Assembly (NCBI GenBank): GCA_947586255.1
Contig: CANPXP010000010.1
Coordinates: 1 to 60,787 of the forward strand
DNA from: an uncultured Lachnospiraceae bacterium
GTDB taxonomy: Bacteria; Bacillota; Clostridia; Lachnospirales; Lachnospiraceae
Length of the DNA: 60,787 bases
Reading direction: 5' to 3'
A program made the translations under genes and the position numbers. The notes below the pieces were generated by a model that saw nothing but the letters and a program-made list of their open reading frames with translations, searched no databases and had not been told where the DNA came from. Positions 8,514 through 18,000 of the stretch are shown piece after piece; within the stretch, counting starts at the first letter, position 1; each line of letters opens with the position of its first letter.

Positions 8514-9316
8514 TATCTGCTCCTTTCTATGACGTCTTCCGTATTCTTCCCCTTGCCGGACAGCGCGTTGAACACCAGCAGAATCACAAAAATCACGGCG
8601 AACAGCAGCGTGGACAGGGCGTACATCTCCGGCTTGATGCCTTTCCTGATCTCCCCGTAGATCATGGTGGAGAGGGTGTTGACGCCGGCCCCCTTCGTGA
8701 AATAAGTGATGACAAAATCGTCCATGGACATCGTCAGCGCCATGAAAAAGCCGGCCAGTATCCCGCTGCCGATCTGCGGCAGCACGATGTGGAAGAAGGC
8801 GTAGACGCCGCCCGCGCCCAGATCTCTCGCCGCCTCGTAGATGCTCAGGTTGAGCGACTTAAGCTTCGGCATGACGCTCAGGATCACATAGGGAATATTG
8901 AATGTGATGTGGGCGATCATCACGCTCCCGAAGCCCAGAGGGATGAAGCGGACGAACCACAGCATCAGCGCGATTCCCGTCACAATGTCCGCGTTCAGGA
9001 TCGGGATATTCGTCAGGGACATCACGACCCGGTAGCCCTTCTTCCGCATGGCCTGGATTCCCACCGCTCCGAGCGTCCCGATAACCGTCGCCGCCGCCGC
9101 GGAGCCAAGCCCCAAAAATAACGTCGTCTCAAGCGCTTCCAGAATCTGCCTGTTGGAGAGCAGGCTGCCGTACCAGCGCAGCGTGAAGCCTCCCCAGGTC
9201 ACCCGCGAACGGGAATCGTTGAAGGACAGCACGATCAGCACGAAGATCGGCGCGTACAGAAACAGCAGGACGAGCGCCAGATAACATTTCATAAAAGCGT
9301 TTTTCACTCTCACCAT
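8513..9316 (-). CDS. potC: Spermidine/putrescine ABC transporter permease PotC
   Basis: A 267-residue inner-membrane permease with about six hydrophobic segments. The EAA loop is clear (YEAARDLGAGGVYAFFHIVLP), the contact site for the PotA ATPase. Start region MVRVKNAFMKCYLALVLLFLYAPI is typical for PotC. GGAGGG precedes the ATG, which overlaps the end of potB by 7 bases. Works with PotB as the transmembrane channel. Confidence 0.93.
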   Translation of the reverse strand: MVRVKNAFMKCYLALVLLFLYAPIFVLIVLSFNDSRSRVTWGGFTLRWYGSLLSNRQILEALETTLFLGLGSAAAATVIGTLGAVGIQAMRKKGYRVVMSLTNIPILNADIVTGIALMLWFVRFIPLGFGSVMIAHITFNIPYVILSVMPKLKSLNLSIYEAARDLGAGGVYAFFHIVLPQIGSGILAGFFMALTMSMDDFVITYFTKGAGVNTLSTMIYGEIRKGIKPEMYALSTLLFAVIFVILLVFNALSGKGKNTEDVIERSR

Positions 9317-10125
9317 ATGGCCGTCCCTCCGTCTTCCATGTCATTGCGCAGCGTGAACGCCAGACCGACGAGCACGAGCACCATGAGCGAAATGGAGAGT
9401 CCGGCGCCCAGATGCCAGTTCATGCTCTTCATAAACTCCTGCTCGATAATATTGCCGATCAGCTGCAGCTTGCCGCCGCCCAGAATATCCGCGATGACAA
9501 AGGAGGTCATGGCCGGCACGAACACCATCACGATGCCGCTCAGCATTCCCGGCACGGACAGCGGGAAAATCACCTTGCGGAACACTTCGCCGCCGCCCGC
9601 GCCCAGATCTCTCGCCGCCTCGATCAGATCCTCGTCGATGTCGGAGATGGCGTTGAAGATCGGCAGGATCATGTAGGGCAGAAAATCGTACACCATACCG
9701 ATCATGAGCGCGATCCAGGTGTTGCTTATGGCCAACGGCGAAGCGCCGAACTTCGCAAGCAGGAAGTTCAGGATACCGTTTTTCGACAGGATCATCTGCC
9801 AGGCCAGGATGCGCAGGATAAAATTCATCCACATCGGCAGCACCAGCAGGAAGATCGTGAAACCCTTGCGCTGAAAGCGGAAGTTCTTTAGAAAGAGCGC
9901 CGCCGGGTACGCGAGAAGAATGCACAGGATCGTGCAGCCAAACGCGATCGCCAGCGAGAAAAACAGCGCCTGCCTGTTGATCGGTTCCGCGATCGCGAGA
10001 ACATTGTCCCAGGTAAACGCGCCGTCGTCCCCCGTCAGGGCGCTGGCGCCGATGGCGATCAGCGGCAGCACGGTGAACCCGACGATCCATATGATATACG
10101 GTGTGGCAAAATATTTTCTCTTCAT
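9310..10125 (-). CDS. potB: Spermidine/putrescine ABC transporter permease PotB
   Basis: A 271-residue permease with several hydrophobic segments and the EAA loop IEAARDLGAGGGEVFRKVIFP. The chosen ATG at 10125 gives the usual PotB start (MKRKYFATPYIIWIVGFTVLPL) and overlaps the potA stop as ATGA. A longer in-frame reading would run into potA and is not supported. Forms the channel with PotC. Confidence 0.93.
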   Translation of the reverse strand: MKRKYFATPYIIWIVGFTVLPLIAIGASALTGDDGAFTWDNVLAIAEPINRQALFFSLAIAFGCTILCILLAYPAALFLKNFRFQRKGFTIFLLVLPMWMNFILRILAWQMILSKNGILNFLLAKFGASPLAISNTWIALMIGMVYDFLPYMILPIFNAISDIDEDLIEAARDLGAGGGEVFRKVIFPLSVPGMLSGIVMVFVPAMTSFVIADILGGGKLQLIGNIIEQEFMKSMNWHLGAGLSISLMVLVLVGLAFTLRNDMEDGGTAIW

Positions 10126-11204
10126 TCCCTGATAATCTCCGCATCTTCTGATTTCGGCTTGTGCATGATCTGAATGTTGTCCGGCAGGACATACAGACCG
10201 ACCCGCGCTCCCACCGGTGGCGCGCTGACGCTCTGGCTGACCCACTCGTAGCTCTCCGTGCGCACCTTGATCTCGTAGTAGGCCCCCTTGAACAGCACGG
10301 AGACGACCTGACCCGCGAAGAAGCCCTCGCTCTCCGGCCTGATCTCCAAGTCTTCCGGCCTGATAACGACGTCCACGGATTCGCGCGCGGCAAAGCCCTC
10401 GTCCACGCAGGGAATCTTCACGCCGCGGATCTCCACCACCCGATCCTGCGGCATAACGCCGTCGATGATGTTGCTCTTGCCGATAAAATCCGCCACAAAG
10501 GCGTTCTGCGGCTCGTCGTAGATGGACTTGGATGTCCCCATCTGCTGGATGATCCCCTTGTTCATCACCACGATCCTGTCCGACATGGTGAGCGCCTCCT
10601 CCTGATCGTGGGTGACATAGATGAAGGTGATTCCCACCTCCTTCTTGATGCGGATCAGCTCCTGCTGCATGTCGTGGCGCAGCTTCAGATCCAGCGCGCC
10701 CAGAGGCTCGTCGAGCAGCAGGATCTCCGGCTCGTTCACGATCGCTCTCGCGATGGCGATACGCTGCTGCTGTCCGCCGGAGAGCGCCGTGGTATTGCGC
10801 TTCTCATAGCCCTCCAGATTGACTAACTTCAGGGCATAACGAATCTTATCCTGTATATACGCCCTGCTCTTTTTCTTCAGTTTCAGGCCGAAGGCAATGT
10901 TCTCCTCCACATTCATATGCGGAAACAGGGAATACTTCTGGAAGACCGTGTTGACGTTGCGCTTCTCCGCCGCCAGGTTGGTGATGTCCCTGCCCTCAAA
11001 AAACACCGCGCCCTCATCCGGCCGCACAAACCCGCCTATGATCCGCAGCGTCGTGCTCTTCCCGCAGCCGGATGGCCCGAGAAGCGTGATAAACTCGTTC
11101 CTGCCGATGGACAGGGACAAATCGTCCAGCACCTTCTTGCCGTCAAAGGACTTGGAAATATTCCGAAGTTCCAATATGTCTCTCTCTTTTTCGTTCGTTC
11201 CCAT
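10122..11204 (-). CDS. potA: Spermidine/putrescine ABC transporter ATPase PotA
   Basis: A 360-residue cytoplasmic ATPase that drives polyamine import. Walker A GPSGCGKST, Q-loop, signature LSGGQQQRIAIARA, Walker B EILLLDEPLGALD and switch YVTHDQEEALTMSDR are all intact. After about residue 250 follows the C-terminal regulatory TOBE-type domain usual for this subfamily. AGGAGA precedes the ATG. It comes 9 bases behind the XRE-cupin regulator gene and starts the transport part of the operon. Confidence 0.95.
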   Translation of the reverse strand: MGTNEKERDILELRNISKSFDGKKVLDDLSLSIGRNEFITLLGPSGCGKSTTLRIIGGFVRPDEGAVFFEGRDITNLAAEKRNVNTVFQKYSLFPHMNVEENIAFGLKLKKKSRAYIQDKIRYALKLVNLEGYEKRNTTALSGGQQQRIAIARAIVNEPEILLLDEPLGALDLKLRHDMQQELIRIKKEVGITFIYVTHDQEEALTMSDRIVVMNKGIIQQMGTSKSIYDEPQNAFVADFIGKSNIIDGVMPQDRVVEIRGVKIPCVDEGFAARESVDVVIRPEDLEIRPESEGFFAGQVVSVLFKGAYYEIKVRTESYEWVSQSVSAPPVGARVGLYVLPDNIQIMHKPKSEDAEIIRE

Positions 11205-11213
11205 AGATCTCTC

Positions 11214-11762
11214 CTAAAAGCTGGGCGGCGTGCTGACCCAGAGTACCTTTGCTTCTTTTCTTCCCGCGGCCTCCAGTTTATGGCGCTTCGTGGCGGAGTA
11301 GTAAAAGGAGTCGCCCTGCTCCGCGATCTGTACCTTCTCCCCGAAGTACAGCTTCACGCTGCCCTCCAGGACATACCCGAACTCCTCCCCCTCGTGGGGC
11401 TTGTCGAAGGGCATGTTCTCCTTCGGGCGAAGCGTCACCAGAATCGGCTCCATCTGATTCTTCTGCGCCGCCGGCACAAGCCACCTGGTACAGTTGCCCG
11501 CCTTATCCACCTTCTCGAAACAGTCCTCGGGCTTGTAGACAATCTGCGGGTCCTCGTCGCTGTTGAAAAAATCCGCCAGATTGCTGCCGAGACACTCGAT
11601 GATATCCGCCAGCGTCGCTACGGAGGGCGCCGTAAATCCTCTCTCCACCTGAGAGATAAAGCCTTTCGTGAGATCCGAGCGGTCGGCCAGCTCCTGCTGC
11701 GTCAGCCCGTTCTGGTTTCTCAGGTTTCTGATCTTGCTGCCTATCTGTTCTTCCAGCTTCAT
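11214..11762 (-). CDS. XRE-cupin regulator of the polyamine operon
   Basis: A 182-residue regulator with an N-terminal helix-turn-helix (about residues 8-62, with LTQQELADRSDLTKGFISQVERG) and a C-terminal cupin domain (about 100-180, KPHEGEEFGYVLEGSVKLYFGE). This is the PuuR-like architecture, in which the cupin senses a small ligand, here plausibly a polyamine. The chosen ATG has AAAGGG upstream. It is the first gene of the unit with potABCD, so it most likely controls its own operon, and perhaps the divergent amidotransferase gene. Confidence 0.88.
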   Translation of the reverse strand: MKLEEQIGSKIRNLRNQNGLTQQELADRSDLTKGFISQVERGFTAPSVATLADIIECLGSNLADFFNSDEDPQIVYKPEDCFEKVDKAGNCTRWLVPAAQKNQMEPILVTLRPKENMPFDKPHEGEEFGYVLEGSVKLYFGEKVQIAEQGDSFYYSATKRHKLEAAGRKEAKVLWVSTPPSF

Positions 11763-11823
11763 AATTCCAATCCCTTTTACCTGCGTTTTCTGTCTGTGCG
11801 GCAGTTCGCACTTGTTTAATAAA

Positions 11824-11883
11824 AGTTTACCCAAAGTTTATACGCACTGATTTCCATTATACATATACTAAACTTAAAGTCAA
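11824..11883 (-). promoter_or_regulatory. Promoter and candidate operator of the potABCD operon
   Basis: On the minus strand TTGACT (11878-11883) and TATAAT (11856-11861) are 16 bp apart. Just downstream the plus strand shows AAAGTTTA-CCC-AAAGTTTA, a direct repeat with 11-bp period (from about 11823), and a third related element TAAACTT lies between -35 and -10. These are good candidate binding sites for the XRE-cupin regulator encoded first in the operon. Confidence 0.65.
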
Positions 11884-11983
11884 CTATATTTTTTATCGGA
11901 ATCTGCGGCCGCTCTCCGCCGGGCGCACCTTTGCCCCGCGCGCCCATATGATATAGTAAGACCGACGTATGGAGGCGGCAGCT

Positions 11984-12628
11984 ATGCCCTCTTCCCTGGT
12001 GGCCGTGTTCGGCCGTCCCCGCGACACACGCGGCTATGAGAACGCCCTGCGCACACTGGGCGTCCCCTGTCTTGTGACTCTCGATCCGCAGGAGGCCGGC
12101 CGCGCGACGCACCTGCTTCTGCCCGGCGGCGGCGACATCGCGCCGATCTTTTTCGGCCAGACCAACCGCGGCTCGCGCAACATCGACACGGAGCTGGATA
12201 TCCTGCAGTTCCAGGCCCTCTCCCTTTTTATGGCACAAAAAAAGCCCGTGTTGGGCATCTGCAAGGGGCTTCAGCTTATCAATGTACATCTGGGCGGCAC
12301 GCTCCGGCAGCACATCGGCACCGCCGCCATACACGCGTGGCAGGACGGCGACAAACGGCACCGCGTCTATCACTGCGGCCTGAACCGAAACGATTTCTTC
12401 TATCAGCTGTACGGCGCCAGCGCATTCGTCAACTCCGCCCACCATCAGGCGGTCGAAAGGCCCGGCGAAGACCTGATCCCCGTCTGCCGCGCCGCGGACA
12501 GCGTGATCGAGGGCGTCATGCACCGGACGCTGCCCGTCATCGCCGTCCAGTGGCACCCGGAGCGCATCATGGACGAGGGCGGCAGCCTTCTGCTGCACTA
12601 TTTTACGCGCCCGGCGTCTGCCTGGTAA
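11984..12628 (+). CDS. Class I glutamine amidotransferase, PuuD-like gamma-glutamyl hydrolase
   Basis: A 214-residue peptidase C26 family protein. The nucleophile is C93 in GICKG and the partner residues H191 and E193 lie in QWHPE. PuuD-type enzymes release GABA from gamma-glutamyl-GABA in putrescine breakdown; the position next to the potABCD operon and its PuuR-like regulator favours a polyamine role. I chose ATG 11984, because GGAGG lies 8 bases upstream and itself overlaps the earlier ATG at 11969, which has no ribosome site. The 3' end overlaps the opposing DUF2974 gene by 26 bases. Confidence 0.85.
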   Translation: MPSSLVAVFGRPRDTRGYENALRTLGVPCLVTLDPQEAGRATHLLLPGGGDIAPIFFGQTNRGSRNIDTELDILQFQALSLFMAQKKPVLGICKGLQLINVHLGGTLRQHIGTAAIHAWQDGDKRHRVYHCGLNRNDFFYQLYGASAFVNSAHHQAVERPGEDLIPVCRAADSVIEGVMHRTLPVIAVQWHPERIMDEGGSLLLHYFTRPASAW

Positions 12629-13781
12629 ACAGCTGCTCCAGCTGCCGGATGCCCTCGTCGAATTTCTCTCTGTGCAGCTCTGTCTTACTTCGGAATATCG
12701 TCCTCGCATTGGCCGACGTGATCTCAAAGAGCGACTTCATGATCTGTATGATCGCCCGGCCGGTCTGCGGGTCGATCTCCTTGAGCGCCGTGCCGATCTT
12801 CTGCGCGCTCTGCACCCAGTGCGCGGTGAAATCGATCAGATTGTCCGTCCCGGACGCCAGCAGCACCTGATACAGCGTATCCACGAAGGTGTGCACCTGC
12901 TCCTGCGTGAGCGACAGGATCCACTCGTTCAGCGCCTCGTCCAGGAATCTGCGCCGCGCGTAGAGCCCGCTCACACTCCGGAAGTGATCGTCGTCAACCA
13001 GCCAGGTATAGGGATTGTGCTGTGCCAGCCCCAGGGTTTTGCTCTCCACCACCTCGTACGCTTCGTCCGCGTACAGGATCATACCCACCAGCGAGGAGTG
13101 GGGAATCGTCTTGCGGATTCTGTCCGCGACCTGGCCGTAGGCGCCGCGCTCTCGCACCTCGGGCCGAAACCCCGGCCCGTCGTGGTCATAGATCGCCGTG
13201 ATGCGCCCCCTGATTTCGGGCGCGCAGTTCATCGCCGCGTAGGTCGCCAGGTTGCCGCCCTTGGAGTGGCCGCCCACCAGGAAAGGCCCGCCGATATCGC
13301 GGGCGGTGCGTTCCAGATACTCCACGCTCATCCGCTGTCCCTCGGTGGGTTCGGAGAAAGCGAGGTTCAGGTCCTCCTTCCAGCCCACGATCGTCTCGTC
13401 CGTCCCGCGGTACGCCACATAGTGCGATCCGTCGGGCAGCCGAAGCGTCACCGCCGAGAACTGCGTCTCCGTCTCCAGATCGATTTGGTTTACATAATTA
13501 AAAATCCGCGTCGTCCGAAACCGGCTGCTGCCGAGCATCCCCTGAAACAGCGCGGTATTGTCCTTCCGATAGCGCTCGTCCGCGTACAGATGATCGTACT
13601 TCGGATGCGCCGCGGCCTCCGGCAGATCAACCGCCGGCCCCGCCTCGCCGAGAGCGGGCGCGATGCCGCCGAATTTCAGGTAGGCGAACTGGCTGAGCAC
13701 CAGACTGTCCACCTCGTTGAAGGGCTTCTCCCGAAACGTGTAATCCCCGTATTCTCTCAGATAATCCAAAATGGTTCCCAT
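12603..13781 (-). CDS. DUF2974 (Mbeg1-like) alpha/beta-hydrolase
   Basis: A 392-residue protein that I recognise as the DUF2974/Mbeg1-like family, related to class 3 lipases. The nucleophile elbow GGHSKGG is at 170-176 (S173). Upstream is YVAYRGTDETIVGWKEDLNLAF, the usual strand-loop before the active site. The substrate is unknown. No signal peptide is seen, so it probably acts in the cytoplasm. It is the last gene before the convergent amidotransferase; GAGAGG precedes the ATG. Confidence 0.85.
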   Translation of the reverse strand: MGTILDYLREYGDYTFREKPFNEVDSLVLSQFAYLKFGGIAPALGEAGPAVDLPEAAAHPKYDHLYADERYRKDNTALFQGMLGSSRFRTTRIFNYVNQIDLETETQFSAVTLRLPDGSHYVAYRGTDETIVGWKEDLNLAFSEPTEGQRMSVEYLERTARDIGGPFLVGGHSKGGNLATYAAMNCAPEIRGRITAIYDHDGPGFRPEVRERGAYGQVADRIRKTIPHSSLVGMILYADEAYEVVESKTLGLAQHNPYTWLVDDDHFRSVSGLYARRRFLDEALNEWILSLTQEQVHTFVDTLYQVLLASGTDNLIDFTAHWVQSAQKIGTALKEIDPQTGRAIIQIMKSLFEITSANARTIFRSKTELHREKFDEGIRQLEQLFTRQTPGA

Positions 13782-13805
13782 CGTTTTCCTCTCGCCGTCT
13801 GGACG

Positions 13806-14831
13806 CTACAGCCGCGCCTCCAGATGGCCGATATTTTTGATCAGCACGGAGACGGTTCCGTCCGGGTTCGTGATGAACTCCACGCTCTTCGGATCCTTGT
13901 ACTGCTCCATCGGGATCTTGATCTCGATGCCCGTGTCCGTGTACAGATGCTGGCTCTGATACTTGCGCACCGTGTTCTCGCTCTGCGGCTGAATCTCTTC
14001 CTTCACCATATTATATTTTTCCATTTTGTCCTGAAATGCCGCTCTCAATTCAGGCTGCTCGTCGAAGATCCGCCCGGCGAGCTCCTCCACCACGAAGCCG
14101 CCGTTCTCCGCGAGCTCCTCCTGTATGATGCTCTTGGCGCGCATCTGCTTCTCGTAGCGCTCCGTCTCGTCATAGCCTTCCTTCTGTATGCTCTCCACGG
14201 CGCGGCTCACGATGGACAGCTTGGACTTGTGGGACAGGTGGGCGCTGCACTTTAGGAACAGGAAGGAAAAATAATCGGTCTTCTCCCCGTTCACCTCATA
14301 CTTCTTCTCGACCACCCACAGCGCCAGATCGTCCAGCCGGATGATCGCCGCCTCCGCCAGACGCTGGCTCTCCGACGGCAGGATGGACTTGTGGCGGATG
14401 ATCTCATTGCTGTTGCCCTCCCCGTCCGCAAGCGCCATCGTCCTATGGGTGTAATGCGCCTTGTAATTCATCTTGAGAAGGGCCAGATACTCGTCCTCCC
14501 CCTCCCTGAAACGCACGGCCATGAGATCCGCCGGCGGTATATCGACGTTGCCCTGCATGATCTCATAGAGCCGGGAGGCAATCTCCTTGCTGACCGCGAT
14601 AAAGTCCTCGTCCGCGTAGGCCTCGAGTATGTGATATACCTCCGACTCCTCCCTGTAGAAGCGGCACTCCTTCGCGTCGTCCCCCGAAGCGATGCGGGCG
14701 ATGTGCTCCTTCAAAAACTCCGCCACCTCGGAGCCGTACTCCAGCTCCGTATCCGACAGCACCGGCATGCCGATGGTGGGATCCAGTATATGCACAATCA
14801 CATGTTTGATCCTGATATCCTCTCTGTTCAT
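13806..14831 (-). CDS. Nucleoid-associated protein (NdpA/37-kDa family)
   Basis: This 341-residue protein has the build of the 37-kDa nucleoid-associated family: an N-terminal IRIKHVIVHILDP start, the middle LALLKMNYKAHYTH and the C-terminal IEIKIPMEQYKDPKSVEFITNPDGTVSVLIKNIG. Such proteins bind the nucleoid, but their precise role in Firmicutes is unknown. It lies 25 bases behind a hypothetical gene, likely in one unit. Confidence 0.8.
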   Translation of the reverse strand: MNREDIRIKHVIVHILDPTIGMPVLSDTELEYGSEVAEFLKEHIARIASGDDAKECRFYREESEVYHILEAYADEDFIAVSKEIASRLYEIMQGNVDIPPADLMAVRFREGEDEYLALLKMNYKAHYTHRTMALADGEGNSNEIIRHKSILPSESQRLAEAAIIRLDDLALWVVEKKYEVNGEKTDYFSFLFLKCSAHLSHKSKLSIVSRAVESIQKEGYDETERYEKQMRAKSIIQEELAENGGFVVEELAGRIFDEQPELRAAFQDKMEKYNMVKEEIQPQSENTVRKYQSQHLYTDTGIEIKIPMEQYKDPKSVEFITNPDGTVSVLIKNIGHLEARL

Positions 14832-14856
14832 CTCTCGTCACTCTCCTCTGTTCCGC

Positions 14857-15243
14857 TCACACGTACTTGCCCTCGTAATCCGTCCCCGTCTCGGTCTGTA
14901 TTAAGTTTACATAATATTCCGGATTCTCCTCCATCTTAAGCAGCGTGTCGAAGGCCATCAGGAGCATCCTGTCGCCGTTGTTTCGCATGTCGTCCCTCCC
15001 GCGGTCCATCTGCGCCTTGAAGTGATCCGTCTGCCAGACCAGAAGATCCACGACACTGTAGCCCTGCACCTTGTATTCGCACAGGAAATTCTGATGCTCC
15101 AGATAATAGACGAATTCCCTTAGGACGCCCTCGGACCCGACAAGCCTTCCCCAGAAATCCCGAAGGAAACGCTCGTCCTCCCCCGCGTAGCGGCACAGCG
15201 CGCACGCCCATCGGTATGCTTTTTCCTCTGTCTCTCTCTCCAT
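14857..15243 (-). CDS. Conserved-looking hypothetical protein, 128 aa
   Basis: A soluble, acidic 128-residue protein with many aromatic residues (start MERETEEKAYRWACALC, end TETGTDYEGKYV). I do not recognise a family. No membrane segment or signal peptide is seen. It precedes the nucleoid-associated protein gene by 25 bases and shares its codon use, so the two probably act or are regulated together. GGGGGAG lies just before the ATG. Confidence 0.7.
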   Translation of the reverse strand: MERETEEKAYRWACALCRYAGEDERFLRDFWGRLVGSEGVLREFVYYLEHQNFLCEYKVQGYSVVDLLVWQTDHFKAQMDRGRDDMRNNGDRMLLMAFDTLLKMEENPEYYVNLIQTETGTDYEGKYV

Positions 15244-15347
15244 CTCTCCCCCACTGCGCCGGTTCTTTTTCCGGCGGGTTCCCGATATACTTATACTAAA
15301 AGCACAGCGCTCCGCAGCCGCATCGCGGGCGGAAAGCGAAGTAATCC

Positions 15348-16643
15348 ATGACCCTGATTCAGAAACTCAACGACCTCTTATGGGGATTCCCGCTGCTGGT
15401 CCTGCTGTTGGGAACCCACATCTATTTTACCGTAAAGCTGCGCTTTCCGCAGCGCCGTCTGCTCTATGCCCTGAAACTCTCTCTCGGCAGGGCCGACAAT
15501 GCGGACTGCGGACTGTCGCCCTTCTCCGCCCTGGCCACCACGCTGGCCGCCACCCTCGGCACGGGCAACATCATCGGCGTCTCCACCGCCGTGGCTCTGG
15601 GCGGCCCGGGCGCGATCTTCTGGTGCTGGCTCACCGGCGTTCTGGGCATGGCGACCACCTACGGCGAGTGCTATCTGAGCGTCCTGTTCCGCACCAAAAA
15701 CGCCGACGGCGTCTACGTGGGCGGCCCGATGTATGTCTTACACAATGGTTTACATAACAAATTTCTCGGCGCCTGCTACGCGCTCTGCACCCTGCTCGCC
15801 GCCTTCGGCGTCGGCTGTGCCACACAGGCCAACTCGGTCACCCAGGCGGCGCAGGCGGCCTTTCACCTGCCGCCCCGCCTCGTCGGCGCAGCGCTGGCGC
15901 TTCTGACCGGCGCCGTCCTCATCGGCGGTATGCGCAGCATCGCCGGTCTGTGCGAGCGCACCGTCCCCGCCATCAGCTTCGTCTATCTGCTCGGCTGCGC
16001 GTTTCTGCTCGTGCGCTGCAGAAGCGCGCTTCCCGACGCCTGCGCGCTGATTCTGCGGGACGCCTTCTCCCCCGGCGCGGCGGCGGGCGGCATCGGCGGC
16101 GCGGCTCTGCAGCACGCCGTGCGCTACGGCGTCGCCAGAGGGCTGTTCACCAACGAGGCCGGCATCGGCACCTCCGCCATCGCCGCCGCCTCATCCCACG
16201 CGGCCAAGCCGCGCATTCAGGCCTACGTGTCCATGACTGCCGTATTCTGGGATACCGTCGTCATGTGTCTCGTCACGGGGTTAGTCATCGTCGTCAACAT
16301 GCTGAGCGACCCCGCCTCCGTCTCAAGCGTGCCGGAGACCGGCCTGACAGCCGCCGCCTTCGCGCACCTGCCCTGTGCCGGAGAGGCCTTTCTCACAGTC
16401 TCGCTGGCGGCCTTCGCCGTCACGACGCTGATCGGCTGGTCCTATTTCGGGGAAAAAGCGGCGGAATACCTGGCAGGTCCGAAAGGTATTCCGCTCTATA
16501 AGCTCGCCTATATTCTGATGATCTATCTGGGCGCGGTCATACCGATGCGCCTCGTCTGGGAGAGCACCGACCTGATCAACGCCCTGATGGTCGTGCCGAA
16601 TGTGCTGGCGCTCTACTGTCTGCGCAGGCACATCCAGCCGTAG
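15348..16643 (+). CDS. Alanine/glycine:cation symporter (AGCS) family protein
   Basis: A 431-residue multi-pass membrane protein. The family signatures are visible: LAATLGTGNIIGVSTAVALGGPGA near residues 65-90 and GLFTNEAGIGTSAIAAAS near 265-282. AGCS proteins import alanine or glycine with Na+ or H+. The start is ATG 15348, with a purine-rich but weak ribosome site (GGCGGAAAGCGAAG). The gene stands alone on the plus strand and converges on a chemotaxis receptor gene. Confidence 0.92.
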   Translation: MTLIQKLNDLLWGFPLLVLLLGTHIYFTVKLRFPQRRLLYALKLSLGRADNADCGLSPFSALATTLAATLGTGNIIGVSTAVALGGPGAIFWCWLTGVLGMATTYGECYLSVLFRTKNADGVYVGGPMYVLHNGLHNKFLGACYALCTLLAAFGVGCATQANSVTQAAQAAFHLPPRLVGAALALLTGAVLIGGMRSIAGLCERTVPAISFVYLLGCAFLLVRCRSALPDACALILRDAFSPGAAAGGIGGAALQHAVRYGVARGLFTNEAGIGTSAIAAASSHAAKPRIQAYVSMTAVFWDTVVMCLVTGLVIVVNMLSDPASVSSVPETGLTAAAFAHLPCAGEAFLTVSLAAFAVTTLIGWSYFGEKAAEYLAGPKGIPLYKLAYILMIYLGAVIPMRLVWESTDLINALMVVPNVLALYCLRRHIQP

Positions 16644-16653
16644 CCGCTCCCGG

Positions 16654-17928
16654 TCAGACCTTGAAGTTCGCCGCGATCTCCTGCAGCGTGCGGCTGCTTC
16701 TGTCCAGAATGGACATCTTGCGCAGAATCTCCTCGGAGCTGACATTCGTATTCTGCATGGCGTCCGCCACGCTGCGCACCTCGTCCACAATCTCATGATT
16801 CAGCTCCGTCACCGACTGCAGCGAAGCCAACATCTCCTCCACGGAGGCGCCCATCTGCTCGGAGGCCGCGCCCAGACTGCCCGCAACGCCGTCGAAGAAA
16901 GCCGCGTCTTTCTGGTACTGCTCCGCCGTCGCCACCATCGTGTGGTAATCGCCGATCACATGATCCTTCATAAAATCGAGCAGCTTGCCCGCGCTGTCCT
17001 TGAGCGCCATCACCGCGCCGACCACCTCGTCGATCACCTTCTGTATCTTATCCACCGTCACCTGGGAGTTCTCCGCCAGATTTCTGACCTCGTCCGCAAC
17101 CACCGCGAAGCCGCGCCCCGCCTCTCCGGCTCTCGCCGCCTCGATGGCCGCGTTCAGCGCGATCAGGTTGGTCTGATTGGCGATCGCGCCGATCTCCTGA
17201 GACAGATTCTTGATCTCCTCGATCTTCTCAACCTCCTGCAGGGCGTGCTCCAGCTCGCCCTCCGTGCTGTGGTAGATCAGGCTCGCCTGCTTCTTGGACT
17301 CCACCGTATTGCGGTACAGCTCATCCGCCCGCGTATTGATCTCCCTGGAAGCCGCCGCCGAATCGGTGGCCTGCCCCGACACATCCATAACCGCGTCGCC
17401 GATATCGCCGCTGGCCTGACTGATGGACTGCGTCACCTCGGCCGCTTCCTTCACCTTGCCGATCAGCTCCTCCATGACCTGATCCATCTGATCGATATTG
17501 TTGTTTAAGTCCGCCATCTCGCTGTAGGCCGCCGAAGCCGTGTCGGATATATTGCCGGCCTCCGCCTTCGTGCCCGTGATGGTCTCCTTGATCCGCTCCT
17601 TGATGCTTCTGGTAGCCTGCGTCACTTCCTCGATTTCATCCTTGAAGCCATCGGCCACCGTCGTCCGCGCCTCCGCCTTCTGATCGCTGAAATCGCCCGA
17701 CGCAAACTGCTTTAACTCCGCCAGCGGCACCAGCGCCTTGCTGAAGGTGAGCATGACGATCAGATCGATCAGAACCGTGCCCGCCGCGCCGAGCACCAGC
17801 CCGGTCACCACCGCGCTCACCGCACCCGCCTTGCCGACCAGCGCCGTTCCCACAACGGACGCGATAAAAAGAATCACAAACGCCGCCACAGACACCGACA
17901 GCATCAGCTTACCCCGAATTGTCTTCAT
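16654..17928 (-). CDS. Methyl-accepting chemotaxis protein without sensor domain
   Basis: A 424-residue receptor. Two hydrophobic segments lie back to back (about 7-28 and 38-60) with hardly any external loop, followed by a HAMP-like stretch and a long coiled coil. The signalling tip is well kept: [19 protein letters not shown] then [16 protein letters not shown]. With no extracellular ligand domain, it must sense through the membrane, the cytoplasm or a partner. The ATG at 17928 has AGGAGG 8 bases upstream. The gene lies upstream on the same strand from the alanine symporter's opposing end. Confidence 0.9.
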   Translation of the reverse strand: MKTIRGKLMLSVSVAAFVILFIASVVGTALVGKAGAVSAVVTGLVLGAAGTVLIDLIVMLTFSKALVPLAELKQFASGDFSDQKAEARTTVADGFKDEIEEVTQATRSIKERIKETITGTKAEAGNISDTASAAYSEMADLNNNIDQMDQVMEELIGKVKEAAEVTQSISQASGDIGDAVMDVSGQATDSAAASREINTRADELYRNTVESKKQASLIYHSTEGELEHALQEVEKIEEIKNLSQEIGAIANQTNLIALNAAIEAARAGEAGRGFAVVADEVRNLAENSQVTVDKIQKVIDEVVGAVMALKDSAGKLLDFMKDHVIGDYHTMVATAEQYQKDAAFFDGVAGSLGAASEQMGASVEEMLASLQSVTELNHEIVDEVRSVADAMQNTNVSSEEILRKMSILDRSSRTLQEIAANFKV

Positions 17929-18000
17929 TCCGTATCCTCCTGCTTCCCCATAAAAGTATAACATAAGTATTATACACAAAACGACGGCGTTCGTCCATAG

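Noticed and set aside
11969-11983. Longer PuuD-like protein from ATG 11969
   Set aside because: No ribosome site upstream, whereas the GGAGG inside these codons is well placed for ATG 11984.
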